This document shows, in pieces, positions 8,648 through 17,147 of a stretch of DNA of 35,814 bases. Position 1 is the first letter of the stretch. Each line of letters starts with the position of its first letter. The notes under the pieces are model-generated. The model was not told where the DNA came from, ran no database searches, and saw only the letters and a program-made list of their open reading frames with translations. Position numbers and translations under genes: made by a program. The stretch comes from Candidatus Gastranaerophilales bacterium (GTDB lineage Bacteria; Cyanobacteriota; Vampirovibrionia; Gastranaerophilales; Gastranaerophilaceae). The stretch covers positions 1-35,814 of the forward strand of contig CALUSW010000010.1 of the NCBI GenBank assembly GCA_944323535.1. Direction: 5' to 3'.

Positions 8648-10384
8648 TTACTCTCCCGTTACCATATTATTTGACAAAAGAACTTCATTTAAAGGTTTTC
8701 CGGCTAATACCCATGGATAAACCATTTCAAAAGGTTCAACTATAAAATCCATAATAACGGGTCCGTTATATGAAATTGCTTTATCAAGAGCATCATCTAT
8801 CTGATTTTCTTGTGTAATGCGCAAACCCAATACCCCGTATGCTTCTGCAAGCTTAATATAATCAGGGGAAGTTATATGCGTTTGTGAATAGTGCTTATCA
8901 AATAACTTTTCCTGCCATTGTCTTACCATACCGAGATAACCGTTATTAATAACCGCAATTTTAACCGGGATTTTATAATCAACACAGGTCATAAGTTCCT
9001 GAATATTCATTTGAATACTCCCGTCACCTGCAATATTAAAGACTAGTTTTTCAGGGGCGGCTATTTGTGCACCTATTGCGGCAGGGAAGCCAAACCCCAT
9101 AGTGCCGAGACCGCCCGAGGTAATAAATTGCCTTGGCTGTTTAAATTTATAAAGCTGTGCCGTCCACATTTGATGCTGACCTACTTCGGTAGCAATAATA
9201 ACATCTTTATCTTTCGTCTTTTCATAAATATGCTCTATAACGGTTTGAGGGCTCATCATATCCGAATTTACCGCCCTTATAACTTTTTTGGATTTCCACG
9301 AATCTATCTGACCGACCCAGGCTTTTCGCATATCCTGATTATAAGTGTATTTGCCTGTATTAAATTCTCTTATCATAATATTGAGAACATTTTTCGCATC
9401 ACCTACTATAGGTACATCAACATGTACATTTTTGCTTATTGAACAAGGGTCAATATCAACGTGTATAACCTGAGCGTCACGGCAAAACCTTTTAAGACAG
9501 CCTGTTATTCTGTCGTTAAATCTTGTACCGACTGCGAACAGAACATCACAATTGCTTACGGCAAGATTAGCCCAGTAATTACCATGCATGCCAAGCATGC
9601 CGAGCGATAGTTCATCATCCTGAGGATAAGTTCCTATTCCCATCAACGTTGTTGCAACAGGAATATTCAGTTTCCTTGCAAGTTCTCTTATTTCTTTCCA
9701 GGCTTCAGAATGAATTATACCGCCGCCTGATATGATTACCGGTCTTTGAGCCTCACAAAGCAGTTTTAATGCTTTTTTACATTGCATCGGATGTCCGTCA
9801 TATGTAGGATTATATCCCGGTAAATTAACCTTTTTAGGATATATAAACTCATCTTTTGCGGTTAAAATATCCTTCGGAAGAGAAACAACAACCGGTCCGG
9901 GTTTTCCGGTTCTTGCAATATGGAAAGATTCTTTTATTACACGCGGCAAATCTTTTACATCTTTTACCAGATAATTATGCTTGCAGCAGGTACGTGTAAT
10001 ACCTACTATATCGGATTCCTGAAATGCATCGTTTCCTATTAGTCTGGAATCAACCTGTCCTGTAAATACAACCAGCGGATAACTGTCATAATATGCATTT
10101 GCAATACCGGTTATAGTATTACAAGCGCCGGGACCTGAAGTAACAAGAACAACTCCGGGCTTACCGGTAATTCTTGCATATCCTTCCGCAGCGTGTACGG
10201 CCGCCTGTTCATGCCGCACAAGATAATGTTTTATAAAATCGCATTTGTAAAGTTCATCATAAATATGAAGGATAACTCCCCCGGGATAACCGAATATTTT
10301 ATCAACGCCTTCTTCTCTAAGACATTCCAAAAATATCCTTGCTCCGGTCATTTTATCTGTTTTCTGAGCTTGTTCGGCAGTCAT
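8648..10384 (-). CDS. ilvB: Acetolactate synthase large (catalytic) subunit
   Basis: Thiamine-diphosphate enzyme joining two pyruvates to acetolactate, or pyruvate with 2-oxobutyrate. It is the first common step to Val, Leu and Ile. The 578 residues show FGYPGGVILHIYDEL, the catalytic Glu59 in VRHEQAAVHAAEGYA, the central FAD-binding domain (VDIDPCSI) and the diphosphate/Mg motif GDGSIQMNIQEL. The ATG at 10384 follows GGAG by 7 bases. The preceding 220 bases are very AT-rich and hold a TATAAT on the minus strand. The leader would be about 55 bases, too short for a T-box or a classic attenuator. Confidence 0.97.
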   Translation of the reverse strand: MTAEQAQKTDKMTGARIFLECLREEGVDKIFGYPGGVILHIYDELYKCDFIKHYLVRHEQAAVHAAEGYARITGKPGVVLVTSGPGACNTITGIANAYYDSYPLVVFTGQVDSRLIGNDAFQESDIVGITRTCCKHNYLVKDVKDLPRVIKESFHIARTGKPGPVVVSLPKDILTAKDEFIYPKKVNLPGYNPTYDGHPMQCKKALKLLCEAQRPVIISGGGIIHSEAWKEIRELARKLNIPVATTLMGIGTYPQDDELSLGMLGMHGNYWANLAVSNCDVLFAVGTRFNDRITGCLKRFCRDAQVIHVDIDPCSISKNVHVDVPIVGDAKNVLNIMIREFNTGKYTYNQDMRKAWVGQIDSWKSKKVIRAVNSDMMSPQTVIEHIYEKTKDKDVIIATEVGQHQMWTAQLYKFKQPRQFITSGGLGTMGFGFPAAIGAQIAAPEKLVFNIAGDGSIQMNIQELMTCVDYKIPVKIAVINNGYLGMVRQWQEKLFDKHYSQTHITSPDYIKLAEAYGVLGLRITQENQIDDALDKAISYNGPVIMDFIVEPFEMVYPWVLAGKPLNEVLLSNNMVTGE

Positions 10385-10444
10385 ATCTTACTCCATCCTT
10401 TTTATGTCCCGCAAAAGGAAAAAAGAAACATCCCTTTCCACTAT

Positions 10445-10467
10445 ATTATACTAAATTTTAATTTAGT
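10445..10467 (-). promoter_or_regulatory. Candidate ilvBH -10 box with overlapping palindrome
   Basis: On the minus strand TATAAT lies at 10450-10445. It directly abuts a palindrome ACTAAAT-TTTA-ATTTAGT (10450-10467). A -35 is not convincing. A palindrome overlapping a -10 is a typical operator position, but no regulator can be named. In so AT-rich a stretch chance is possible. Confidence 0.35.
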
Positions 10468-10603
10468 AAAGATTTTCAAGAATTTTTTTTATTTTTTTGA
10501 AAGATTTGTTAATTTTTTGTATAAATTTTTAATGTTGACTATGATTTTTTTAAGGTTTACACTAAAAAAATTATATAATAGTAAAAAACAGAAAAAGAGG
10601 TAA

Positions 10604-11605
<1,002 letters not shown>

Positions 11606-11620
11606 GAATTTTAAGTATAA

Positions 11621-11661
11621 AAAATAGAAGAGAAGTATTATAAATACTTCTCTTCTATTTT
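11621..11661. terminator. Two-way intrinsic terminator after ilvC
   Basis: A perfect 19-bp stem (11621-11639 with 11643-11661) around a 3-base loop, with A-runs on the left and T-runs on the right. It sits between the converging ilvC (stop 11605) and the minus-strand gene ending at 11670. Confidence 0.92.
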
Positions 11662-11669
11662 TTTATTTT

Positions 11670-12377
11670 TTATACAAATCCCATTCCCGGAGTCGTCATC
11701 ATTATTTGTTGATTCACCCTTTGTTGATCCATCATTTGCAGATTCATCATTTGCAGATTCATCATTTGTTGGTCCATCATTTGTTGATTCATCATTATTT
11801 GTTTATCTATTGTTGATTGTTGTGACAACTCTAATGATGCAAACTGTCCTTTTTCTTCTTTTAGTTTATATCCTAGTAATGAAGCAACTAATGCTAATAT
11901 ATCGTTTTCACCTTGTGAATTTTCCACAGGAGCTTCTTTTCTTATATCAATTTTCTTCTCTCCAATTGTTCCTGTTATAGAATATTCTCTAAATATTCCC
12001 AACCCGGGATCAAAAGTTAAATTGATTTCTTTTTCTCCGACATGACCTGTTATTTGGTTTTTATCCATTTTTATATCAACATTTTCATTGCCCATTGTAC
12101 CTTTAAACTCTAAATATCCAGAAAGAAAGCCTGTTTTTACATATGATTTTTTTATGTATACAACTTTATCATTAATACTTCCTTCCATTGTATTAAAGCC
12201 TTTAAAAAAACCTGTTGAATGATATTTTCTAACCAATGCTTCCTCAAACTTATTTTTTGATAGTAATAATTCGGTTTTATTTCCCATATTAGAAGGAGCA
12301 GTTTTTTCAACAGTTTTTTTATTTACTGTATTGTTAATATGTACATTTGATACATTGTTTAAATTTTTTATTTGCAC
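11670..12377 (-). CDS. Hypothetical protein with beta-type repeats and Met/Gln repeat tail
   Basis: I do not recognise the family. 235 residues in three parts. An Asn/Lys-rich N-terminus (1-40) opens it. A middle section (about 50-150) holds loosely repeated Gly-rich units such as GTMGNENVDIK, GHVGEKEINL and GTIGEKKIDIRK, which suggest a beta-solenoid or sheet. The tail (about 190-235) is built of QQMMD/LQMMN-type pentads. The start is GTG at 12377, with AAGGAG six bases upstream. There is no signal peptide. It has its own terminator side and lies between ilvC and ilvD on the minus strand, with no visible functional link to them. Confidence 0.78.
   Translation of the reverse strand: MQIKNLNNVSNVHINNTVNKKTVEKTAPSNMGNKTELLLSKNKFEEALVRKYHSTGFFKGFNTMEGSINDKVVYIKKSYVKTGFLSGYLEFKGTMGNENVDIKMDKNQITGHVGEKEINLTFDPGLGIFREYSITGTIGEKKIDIRKEAPVENSQGENDILALVASLLGYKLKEEKGQFASLELSQQSTIDKQIMMNQQMMDQQMMNLQMMNLQMMDQQRVNQQIMMTTPGMGFV
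11715..11804. repeat. In-frame 15-base tandem repeat within the 11.7-kb gene
   Basis: Units of the form CATCATTTGCAGATT at 11730-11744 and 11745-11759 are identical. Variants follow at 11760-11774 and 11775-11789, and degenerate units lie at both flanks. On the coding strand each unit gives five residues (Met-Met plus Asn/Asp, Gln/Leu, Gln), so changes in unit number would not shift frame. Confidence 0.9.
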
Positions 12378-12466
12378 ATCAAACTCCTTATATTCATATA
12401 TCTATTTATAAAAAAAGTTGTATTGCTTTTTTGCTTATAAATCAATTTAATATTAAGTTTCATTAA

Positions 12467-14131
12467 CTATATACTTGTAATTGCCCCTTTATCAGAAGAA
12501 GAAACAACTGTCGAATAACGTTTCAGATATCCTTTTTTGACTTTAGATGGGTGAGGAGTATAAGTTTTTCTTCTTGTCTCAATTTCACTTTCGGGAACTC
12601 TTAAAGTTATTTCTCTTTCAGGTATATTAATATAAATTTCGTCGCCGTCTTTAACAAGACCAATTAAACCGCCTGCGGGAGCTTCAGGTGAAATATGTCC
12701 GATACAAAGACCTCTTGTACCGCCTGAAAATCTTCCGTCTGTAATAAGAGCGACTTTGCTTCCTAGTCCTTTTCCAACAATAGCAGAGGTAGGCGAGAGC
12801 ATTTCTCTCATTCCGGGACCGCCCTTCGGTCCTTCGTACCTTATTACAACAACGTCGCCTGATTGAATTTTGTCCTCCATTATAGCTTTCATAGCATCTT
12901 CTTCACTGTTAAAAGTTTTTGCTTTACCTGTAAAAACAAGAGCGTCTTTTTCAACACCCGAAATTTTTACTACAGCTCCGCTCGGGGCAATATTTCCATG
13001 CAACACGGCAAGCCCGGGATTTGATGTTACAGGGTCTGAAACCGGTCTTATAACTTCATTATCACACCAGATGTCTACAGCCGCAATTTCAGACACTCTT
13101 AATCCTGAAACTCCTTTTGTATCCGTCATTTCTTTTATATTGCCGTAAATGGTTTTTAATACCGCAGGAATACCGCCTGCATTATCCAAATCCGTCATTG
13201 TTTTTGCTGCCGAAGGGTCTAATTTGATAATTTGAGGTACTTTGAAACTCAATTCTTCAAAATCTTTTAATGTAATATCAGCTCCGGCTTCATTTGCTAT
13301 TGCAAGTAAATGCAATATTGAATTGGTTGAACCGCCCAGCGCCAGATCAACAATTATTGCATTTCTGATAGATTCTCTTGTGATAATTGATGACGGGCGG
13401 ATATCCTTTTCAACAAGCTCATTAATAATAACACCGGAATCAAATGCGATACGTTTTGTTTTTGCGCTGACAGCAGCGGATGTTGCACACCCCGGAAGGC
13501 TCATTCCTATAACTTCAGTTAAACAAGCCATTGTATTTGCGGTATAAAGTCCCTGACAAGCACCTGCCGTCGGGCATGACGTTATCTCCATTTCTTTTAA
13601 TCTTTTCTCATCGATTTCCCCGTTGGTAAATTTGCCTATAGCCTCAAATGTTCCTCTAATCATTGTCAATGTATCATTATGACATTTACCGTCCGACATA
13701 GGTCCGACAGTAACAACTATACAAGGAATATCAAGTCTTGCCGCAGCCATAAGCATGCCGGGAGTAATCTTATCACAGTTGGTCAAAAGGACAAGACCGT
13801 CTAATTTATGAGCAACTGCAACAGATTCAACACAATCGGCAATTAAATCTCTTGAAGGCAGAGAATAGTTCATTCCGCTATGTCCCATTGCAATACCGTC
13901 ACATATAGCCGGAACTCCGAAAATAAAAGCCTGACCGCCTCCTGAATGAATCCCCTTTTCTATCTGGCGTTCGATTTCTCTCATACCGCAGTGACCCGGT
14001 ACAAGATCGGTAAAGCTGCTTGCTATACCGATAAATCTTTTATTCATTTGTTTTTCACTGACTCCGGAGGCATATAATAATGCTCTGTGCGGAGTTCTTT
14101 GCAATCCTTTTTTTATTTCGTCGCTTCTCAT
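12467..14131 (-). CDS. ilvD: Dihydroxy-acid dehydratase
   Basis: Third step of branched-chain synthesis, dehydrating dihydroxyisovalerate to 2-oxoisovalerate with an iron-sulfur cluster. The cluster and active-site regions are intact: [10 protein letters not shown], the segment [32 protein letters not shown] and [11 protein letters not shown]. The frame stays open to 14206, but that extension is encoded by a dispersed repeat. The ATG at 14131 follows GGGAGAG by 4-5 bases and gives the family start [18 protein letters not shown], so 554 residues are annotated. A promoter-like pair lies inside the repeat upstream. The gene is separated from ilvC by one unrelated minus-strand gene. Confidence 0.97.
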   Translation of the reverse strand: MRSDEIKKGLQRTPHRALLYASGVSEKQMNKRFIGIASSFTDLVPGHCGMREIERQIEKGIHSGGGQAFIFGVPAICDGIAMGHSGMNYSLPSRDLIADCVESVAVAHKLDGLVLLTNCDKITPGMLMAAARLDIPCIVVTVGPMSDGKCHNDTLTMIRGTFEAIGKFTNGEIDEKRLKEMEITSCPTAGACQGLYTANTMACLTEVIGMSLPGCATSAAVSAKTKRIAFDSGVIINELVEKDIRPSSIITRESIRNAIIVDLALGGSTNSILHLLAIANEAGADITLKDFEELSFKVPQIIKLDPSAAKTMTDLDNAGGIPAVLKTIYGNIKEMTDTKGVSGLRVSEIAAVDIWCDNEVIRPVSDPVTSNPGLAVLHGNIAPSGAVVKISGVEKDALVFTGKAKTFNSEEDAMKAIMEDKIQSGDVVVIRYEGPKGGPGMREMLSPTSAIVGKGLGSKVALITDGRFSGGTRGLCIGHISPEAPAGGLIGLVKDGDEIYINIPEREITLRVPESEIETRRKTYTPHPSKVKKGYLKRYSTVVSSSDKGAITSI

Positions 14132-14149
14132 AAAACTCTCCCTGTAAAT

Positions 14150-14178
14150 AATATAATCTAGTGTCGCATTAAAGTGAA
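14150..14178 (-). promoter_or_regulatory. Candidate ilvD promoter located in dispersed repeat copy A
   Basis: On the minus strand TTCACT (14178-14173) and TATATT (14155-14150) are exactly 17 bases apart. They end about 18 bases before the ilvD start codon. All but the last two bases belong to the repeat. The match to consensus is moderate (4/6 and 5/6). Confidence 0.45.
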
Positions 14179-14273
14179 AATTCAACATTTCCACTTTAAT
14201 ACTCACCTTTTAAATACGCCGCTCTCAAAATTTCACTCATGCCGCCGGCTTATCGTGAAATTTTGTTCGGACA
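14152..14273. repeat. Dispersed intergenic repeat, copy A (122 bp)
   Basis: Starts TATAATCTAGTGTCG and ends GTTCGGACA. It matches copy B (20783-20904, opposite orientation) with 6 differences over the 118 bases from ATCTAG to GGACA. It contains two hairpins: 14168-14200 (13 bp with one mismatch, loop TCAAC) and 14226-14265 (CAAAATTTCAC pairing with GTGAAATTTTG, 18-base GC-rich loop). It lies between ilvD and rplU. Bases 14274-14343 next to it hold nothing recognisable. Confidence 0.95.
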
Positions 14274-14343
14274 CGATATATAATGTATCATACCAGAGAG
14301 AAACGATTTTGTTAAAAATTAATTTTATTTACCTTATTACAAG

Positions 14344-14372
14344 TTGACAAGCTTTTTTGAGCGGGTTAAACT
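14344..14372 (+). promoter_or_regulatory. Promoter of rplU-rpmA
   Basis: A perfect TTGACA (14344-14349), a 17-base spacer, then TAAACT (14367-14372). The predicted start near 14380 leaves a leader of about 85 bases before rplU. Confidence 0.65.
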
Positions 14373-14412
14373 TTATTCATAGTGTATTTTTATACGTATG
14401 TTAAGAAAGGTA

Positions 14413-14442
14413 TGCCGTTTATAAATGCTATAAGCTACGGCA
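14413..14442 (+). promoter_or_regulatory. Leader hairpin before rplU
   Basis: TGCCGT (14413-14418) pairs with ACGGCA (14437-14442). An inner TTATA pairs with TATAA around a small loop, leaving GCT unpaired on one side. A bulged hairpin just before a ribosomal protein gene is the usual place for autoregulation by the product, here bL21. That role is inferred. Confidence 0.4.
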
Positions 14443-14464
14443 CCTAAAATGAAAGGAATAAAAA

Positions 14465-14809
14465 ATGTTCGCAATTATTGAAACAGGCGGAAAACAATAT
14501 CAGGTTACGGAAGGTCGTTATGTTGATATTGAATTATTAGAAAATGAAGCAGACTCTAAAGTTGTTTTTGAAAACATAATTATGCTTGTCAACGGCAAAA
14601 AATCAAAAGTCGGACAGCCTTATGTTCAAAATGCCAGCGTTGAAGGAACTGTTGTAAAACATGATAAATCAAAGAAAGTCTTAGTTTATAAACAACGTGC
14701 AAAAAAAGGCTACAGAAGAAAACAAGGACACAGACAAAACTTTACAAGAGTTATGATTAACAAAATCAGAACATCAGCTAAAAGTAAAGCGGATACAACA
14801 GAAGAATAA
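14465..14809 (+). CDS. rplU: Large ribosomal subunit protein bL21
   Basis: 114-residue bL21, a primary 23S rRNA binding protein. MFAIIETGGKQYQVTEGRYV is the classic start. The middle holds the conserved Gly-x-Pro region (KVGQPYVQNASVEGTVV), and the basic stretch KKGYRRKQGHRQNFTRV ends the family core. A short Lys/Thr tail follows. The ATG follows GAAAGGAAT. It is co-transcribed with rpmA 21 bases downstream. Confidence 0.98.
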   Translation: MFAIIETGGKQYQVTEGRYVDIELLENEADSKVVFENIIMLVNGKKSKVGQPYVQNASVEGTVVKHDKSKKVLVYKQRAKKGYRRKQGHRQNFTRVMINKIRTSAKSKADTTEE

Positions 14810-14830
14810 ATAATTTAAGGAGAATATAAA

Positions 14831-15085
14831 ATGGCACATAAGAAAGGTGTCGGTTCGAGTAAAAACGGACGTGACAGTGAAAGTAAGAGATTAGGCGTTA
14901 AGAAATTCGGCGGCGAAGCCGTTAAAACGGGTAATATCATTGTTCGTCAAAAGGGTACAAAATTTCATCCGGGCAACAATGTCGGAATGGGAAGTGATTA
15001 TACCTTATTTGCGTTAACAGATGGTGTCGTTAAATTTGAACCACATAAACGCTTTAGAAAACAAGTCAGTGTATATGCTGAATAA
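14831..15085 (+). CDS. rpmA: Large ribosomal subunit protein bL27
   Basis: 84-residue bL27, whose N-terminal tail reaches the peptidyl transferase centre. [20 protein letters not shown] and the [20 protein letters not shown] segment are diagnostic. The start MAHKK lacks the extra cleavable N-terminal extension found in Firmicutes. AAGGAG lies 6 bases before the ATG. It is the usual partner of rplU and is followed at once by a strong terminator. Confidence 0.98.
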   Translation: MAHKKGVGSSKNGRDSESKRLGVKKFGGEAVKTGNIIVRQKGTKFHPGNNVGMGSDYTLFALTDGVVKFEPHKRFRKQVSVYAE

Positions 15086-15095
15086 TTGATATTGA

Positions 15096-15135
15096 AAAAA
15101 AGGAAAGAACAACATAAGTTGTTCTTTCCTTTTTT
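15096..15135 (+). terminator. Intrinsic terminator after rpmA
   Basis: An 18-bp perfect stem (15096-15113 with 15118-15135) around loop ATAA, ending in six T. It starts 10 bases after the rpmA stop. Confidence 0.95.
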
Positions 15136-15137
15136 CA

Positions 15138-15235
15138 TATAATCAGGTATCGTATTAAAAGCAACATTTCAACTTTAAGCTTTCACAAAATGTCACTCTA
15201 ACATGCTTTGCGGCATACCGGTAAATTTTGCCCAA
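15138..15235. repeat. Dispersed intergenic repeat, copy C (decayed)
   Basis: Same orientation as copy A. TATAATCAGGTATCGTATTAAA matches the left end. CAACATTTC, ACTTTAA and the right part (TCACAAAATGTCACTC through GTAAATTTTG) follow in order. About 20 bases between the two hairpins are missing. It lies directly after the rpmA terminator and before the radical SAM gene. Confidence 0.75.
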
Positions 15236-15253
15236 TATAGAAAAGGATTTTTA

Positions 15254-16291
15254 ATGAATACAAAAGGCTGCATTTTTTTAGAAGAGGGAATAAATTTTGA
15301 TTTAACAACAGTTTGTGACTGCTGTATCTCTCACAATGACGGAAGAGGGCTGCCGGTTTTAATAAACAATTATCATGGAGAAATGATAGATTGGAACAAT
15401 TTATTTGACAAAAAAGCAGAAAGAATTGCAGCTCAAAAACAAAAAACTATTTACGATTGCGAAGGCTGTTATCACCTTTGTGATTATAAATTTACGGAAA
15501 CGCGAAAAATATCGGAATTTCACTTCTCGCACAGCAGAGCTTGCAATGCCAAATGTATATACTGCAGTGACCAATACAGCGCCGGCACTACAAACTATAA
15601 TGTTTATCCCGTTATAAAAGACTTAATCGAAAAAGGATTTTATAAACCCGGCGGCGAAGCCACTTTGCAAGGCGGAGAACCTACCTTAATGCAAAACTTT
15701 GATGAACTTGTTGATTTATTCATTGAAAACGGAACAACAATCAGAGTACATACAAGTGCAATTAGATACAGCATGACAGTTGAAAAAGCACTAAAAATCA
15801 ATAAAGGCTCTGTAGTAATTTCTCTCGATTCGGGCTGCAGTGAAACATATGCTAAAATAAAACAGGTTAACGCTTTTGATAAGGTTTGCAATTGTATCAG
15901 CAGATACGCTGAGGCAGCAAAAGAATATCCGGACAATGTAATAATTAAATATATTATAATCCCGGGAATTAATGATACAACAAATGAAATTGATAAATTT
16001 TTTAAGATAATGCAAAAATATAATATAAAAACTATTGCGGTTGATTTGGAAGTTCAATATGCCAGAAAATATGACAACAAAGACATTTCTCCGCATATAT
16101 ACCTTTTATATGACTATTTTGAAGAAAAAGCAAAAGAAAATAAAATAAGACTCATTACATATAGTTTTTTCTCTTATGCACTAAATAACAGAAAAATTAA
16201 AAAATTTCCATTAATAAATAACAAATTTTTATTTGACTTGTTTTTAAAAATGTGTAATAAAAAAGAAAAAAATATAATATACCGAAGATAA
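15254..16291 (+). CDS. Radical SAM protein of unknown substrate
   Basis: 345 residues. The CNAKCIYC motif (97-104, C-x3-C-x2-C) binds the cluster that cleaves S-adenosylmethionine, and LQGGEPTL (138-145) is the GGE motif of the SAM site; a TIM-barrel body follows. Two further cysteine groups lie before it: C21, C23, C24 and DCEGCYHLC (C69, C72, C76), suggesting an extra metal site. The C-terminus is very basic. The frame begins earlier at 15203 inside repeat copy C, but the ATG at 15254 has AAAGGA upstream and is preferred. The substrate is unknown; neighbours give no pathway. Confidence 0.9.
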   Translation: MNTKGCIFLEEGINFDLTTVCDCCISHNDGRGLPVLINNYHGEMIDWNNLFDKKAERIAAQKQKTIYDCEGCYHLCDYKFTETRKISEFHFSHSRACNAKCIYCSDQYSAGTTNYNVYPVIKDLIEKGFYKPGGEATLQGGEPTLMQNFDELVDLFIENGTTIRVHTSAIRYSMTVEKALKINKGSVVISLDSGCSETYAKIKQVNAFDKVCNCISRYAEAAKEYPDNVIIKYIIIPGINDTTNEIDKFFKIMQKYNIKTIAVDLEVQYARKYDNKDISPHIYLLYDYFEEKAKENKIRLITYSFFSYALNNRKIKKFPLINNKFLFDLFLKMCNKKEKNIIYRR

Positions 16292-16473
16292 TAATAATAT
16301 TTTTTGTAAAAAGATGTTAAATATAATATACCATTATGTTTAGATTGATGTAAAATAAAATAAACAATTTAATAAATTGCTTATCTAAGCCGGACTCCGG
16401 AATATCAGAGAAAATAACATAAAACATATTTATTTCTCTTTCATAAATAAGAGTATAAGGTAAAATTTTATAT

Positions 16474-17043
16474 ATGATTAATTCATTACTAAATAAAGAT
16501 AATAAGTCCAAATTATCTGCACAAAATATAATAAATGAAGTTTATCTGCTTCCGAAATGGGAAAAAATAAAAACCTTTTGTTTTACGCAAAAAAAATTCT
16601 TTTTTGTAAATAACTCATCCGAGTTTGATTTATACAGAAAATTTTCTTCCAGAAATATGCTTGAAAAATACATAATAAAATACAAAGATGAAAAGTACTG
16701 TGCGGCTATGGACTTAAAAATATATAAAGATTGTGTTTATATAATAAATCTGGACATAAAATCTTTAATATTTTTTGATAATATTGCTGAAAAATTACTG
16801 CAAACCGCAATAGAAAAAGCTTTATACAATACAACGGAAAAAGAAGTTAAAATAAATCTGACACAGTCATTAATTATAAAATCAAAACTCAGAAAAATTC
16901 TTGCCAGAAATGAATTTATTCCGGAAGAAAACCAAAGTGATTATGAGAAGAACATGTTCGGCGAAACTTTCTCCATAAAAGTAACAAATAATTCAATATG
17001 GCAGAAAAGAATAAAACAATTGCCAATTCTTATAAATAAATAA
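16474..17043 (+). CDS. Hypothetical protein, possibly a degenerate GNAT fold
   Basis: 189 residues, not recognised with confidence. The stretch from about 75 to 155 (AAMDLKIYKDCVYIINLDI, a helix AEKLLQTAIEKALY, EVKINL, then KLRKILARNEFIPEENQ) follows the strand-helix-strand-helix order of GNAT acetyltransferases. The last piece resembles their final N-x-x-x-x-x-x-x-x-GF segment without the Gly. The acetyl-CoA loop R/Q-x-x-G-x-G/A is not seen. The ATG at 16474 has AAGGT 13 bases upstream. It is very rich in Lys, Ile and Asn. The 182 bases before it are AT-rich and hold no gene; one short palindrome CCGGACTCCGG lies at 16390-16400. Confidence 0.7.
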   Translation: MINSLLNKDNKSKLSAQNIINEVYLLPKWEKIKTFCFTQKKFFFVNNSSEFDLYRKFSSRNMLEKYIIKYKDEKYCAAMDLKIYKDCVYIINLDIKSLIFFDNIAEKLLQTAIEKALYNTTEKEVKINLTQSLIIKSKLRKILARNEFIPEENQSDYEKNMFGETFSIKVTNNSIWQKRIKQLPILINK

Positions 17044-17147
17044 TTTACTATTTCCGAAAACATCATATATATAAATGATTTGATAATTGCACCATACTAA
17101 TACAATTGTAATAGCGTGGCAGTTTCAATCTGATTTTGGGAAAATTG

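Noticed and set aside
10193-10603. Open frame on the plus strand over the ilvB 5' end and upstream region
   Set aside because: Antisense to ilvB for half its length, rich in Phe/Tyr/Lys from AT-rich DNA, no ribosome site or family resemblance.
12405-12442. Terminator for ilvD on the minus strand
   Set aside because: The inverted repeat is purely AT in both arms with a bulge, too weak to call as an intrinsic terminator.
12467-14206. Longer ilvD with 25 extra N-terminal residues
   Set aside because: The extension is translation of dispersed repeat copy A, lacks a ribosome site, and the ATG at 14131 has one and gives the family start.
15203-15253. Earlier start of the radical SAM gene
   Set aside because: The segment belongs to decayed repeat copy C and has no ribosome site; the ATG at 15254 has AAAGGA.
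16390-16400. CCGGACTCCGG palindrome before the 16.5-kb gene
   Set aside because: Single short palindrome with a 1-base centre, no second copy or promoter beside it; not enough to call an operator.
17080-17110. Sigma gene promoter TTGATA-15-TACAAT with TACAATTGTA palindrome
   Set aside because: The spacer of 15 is too short for a confident promoter and the sequence is AT-rich; left as a possibility only.
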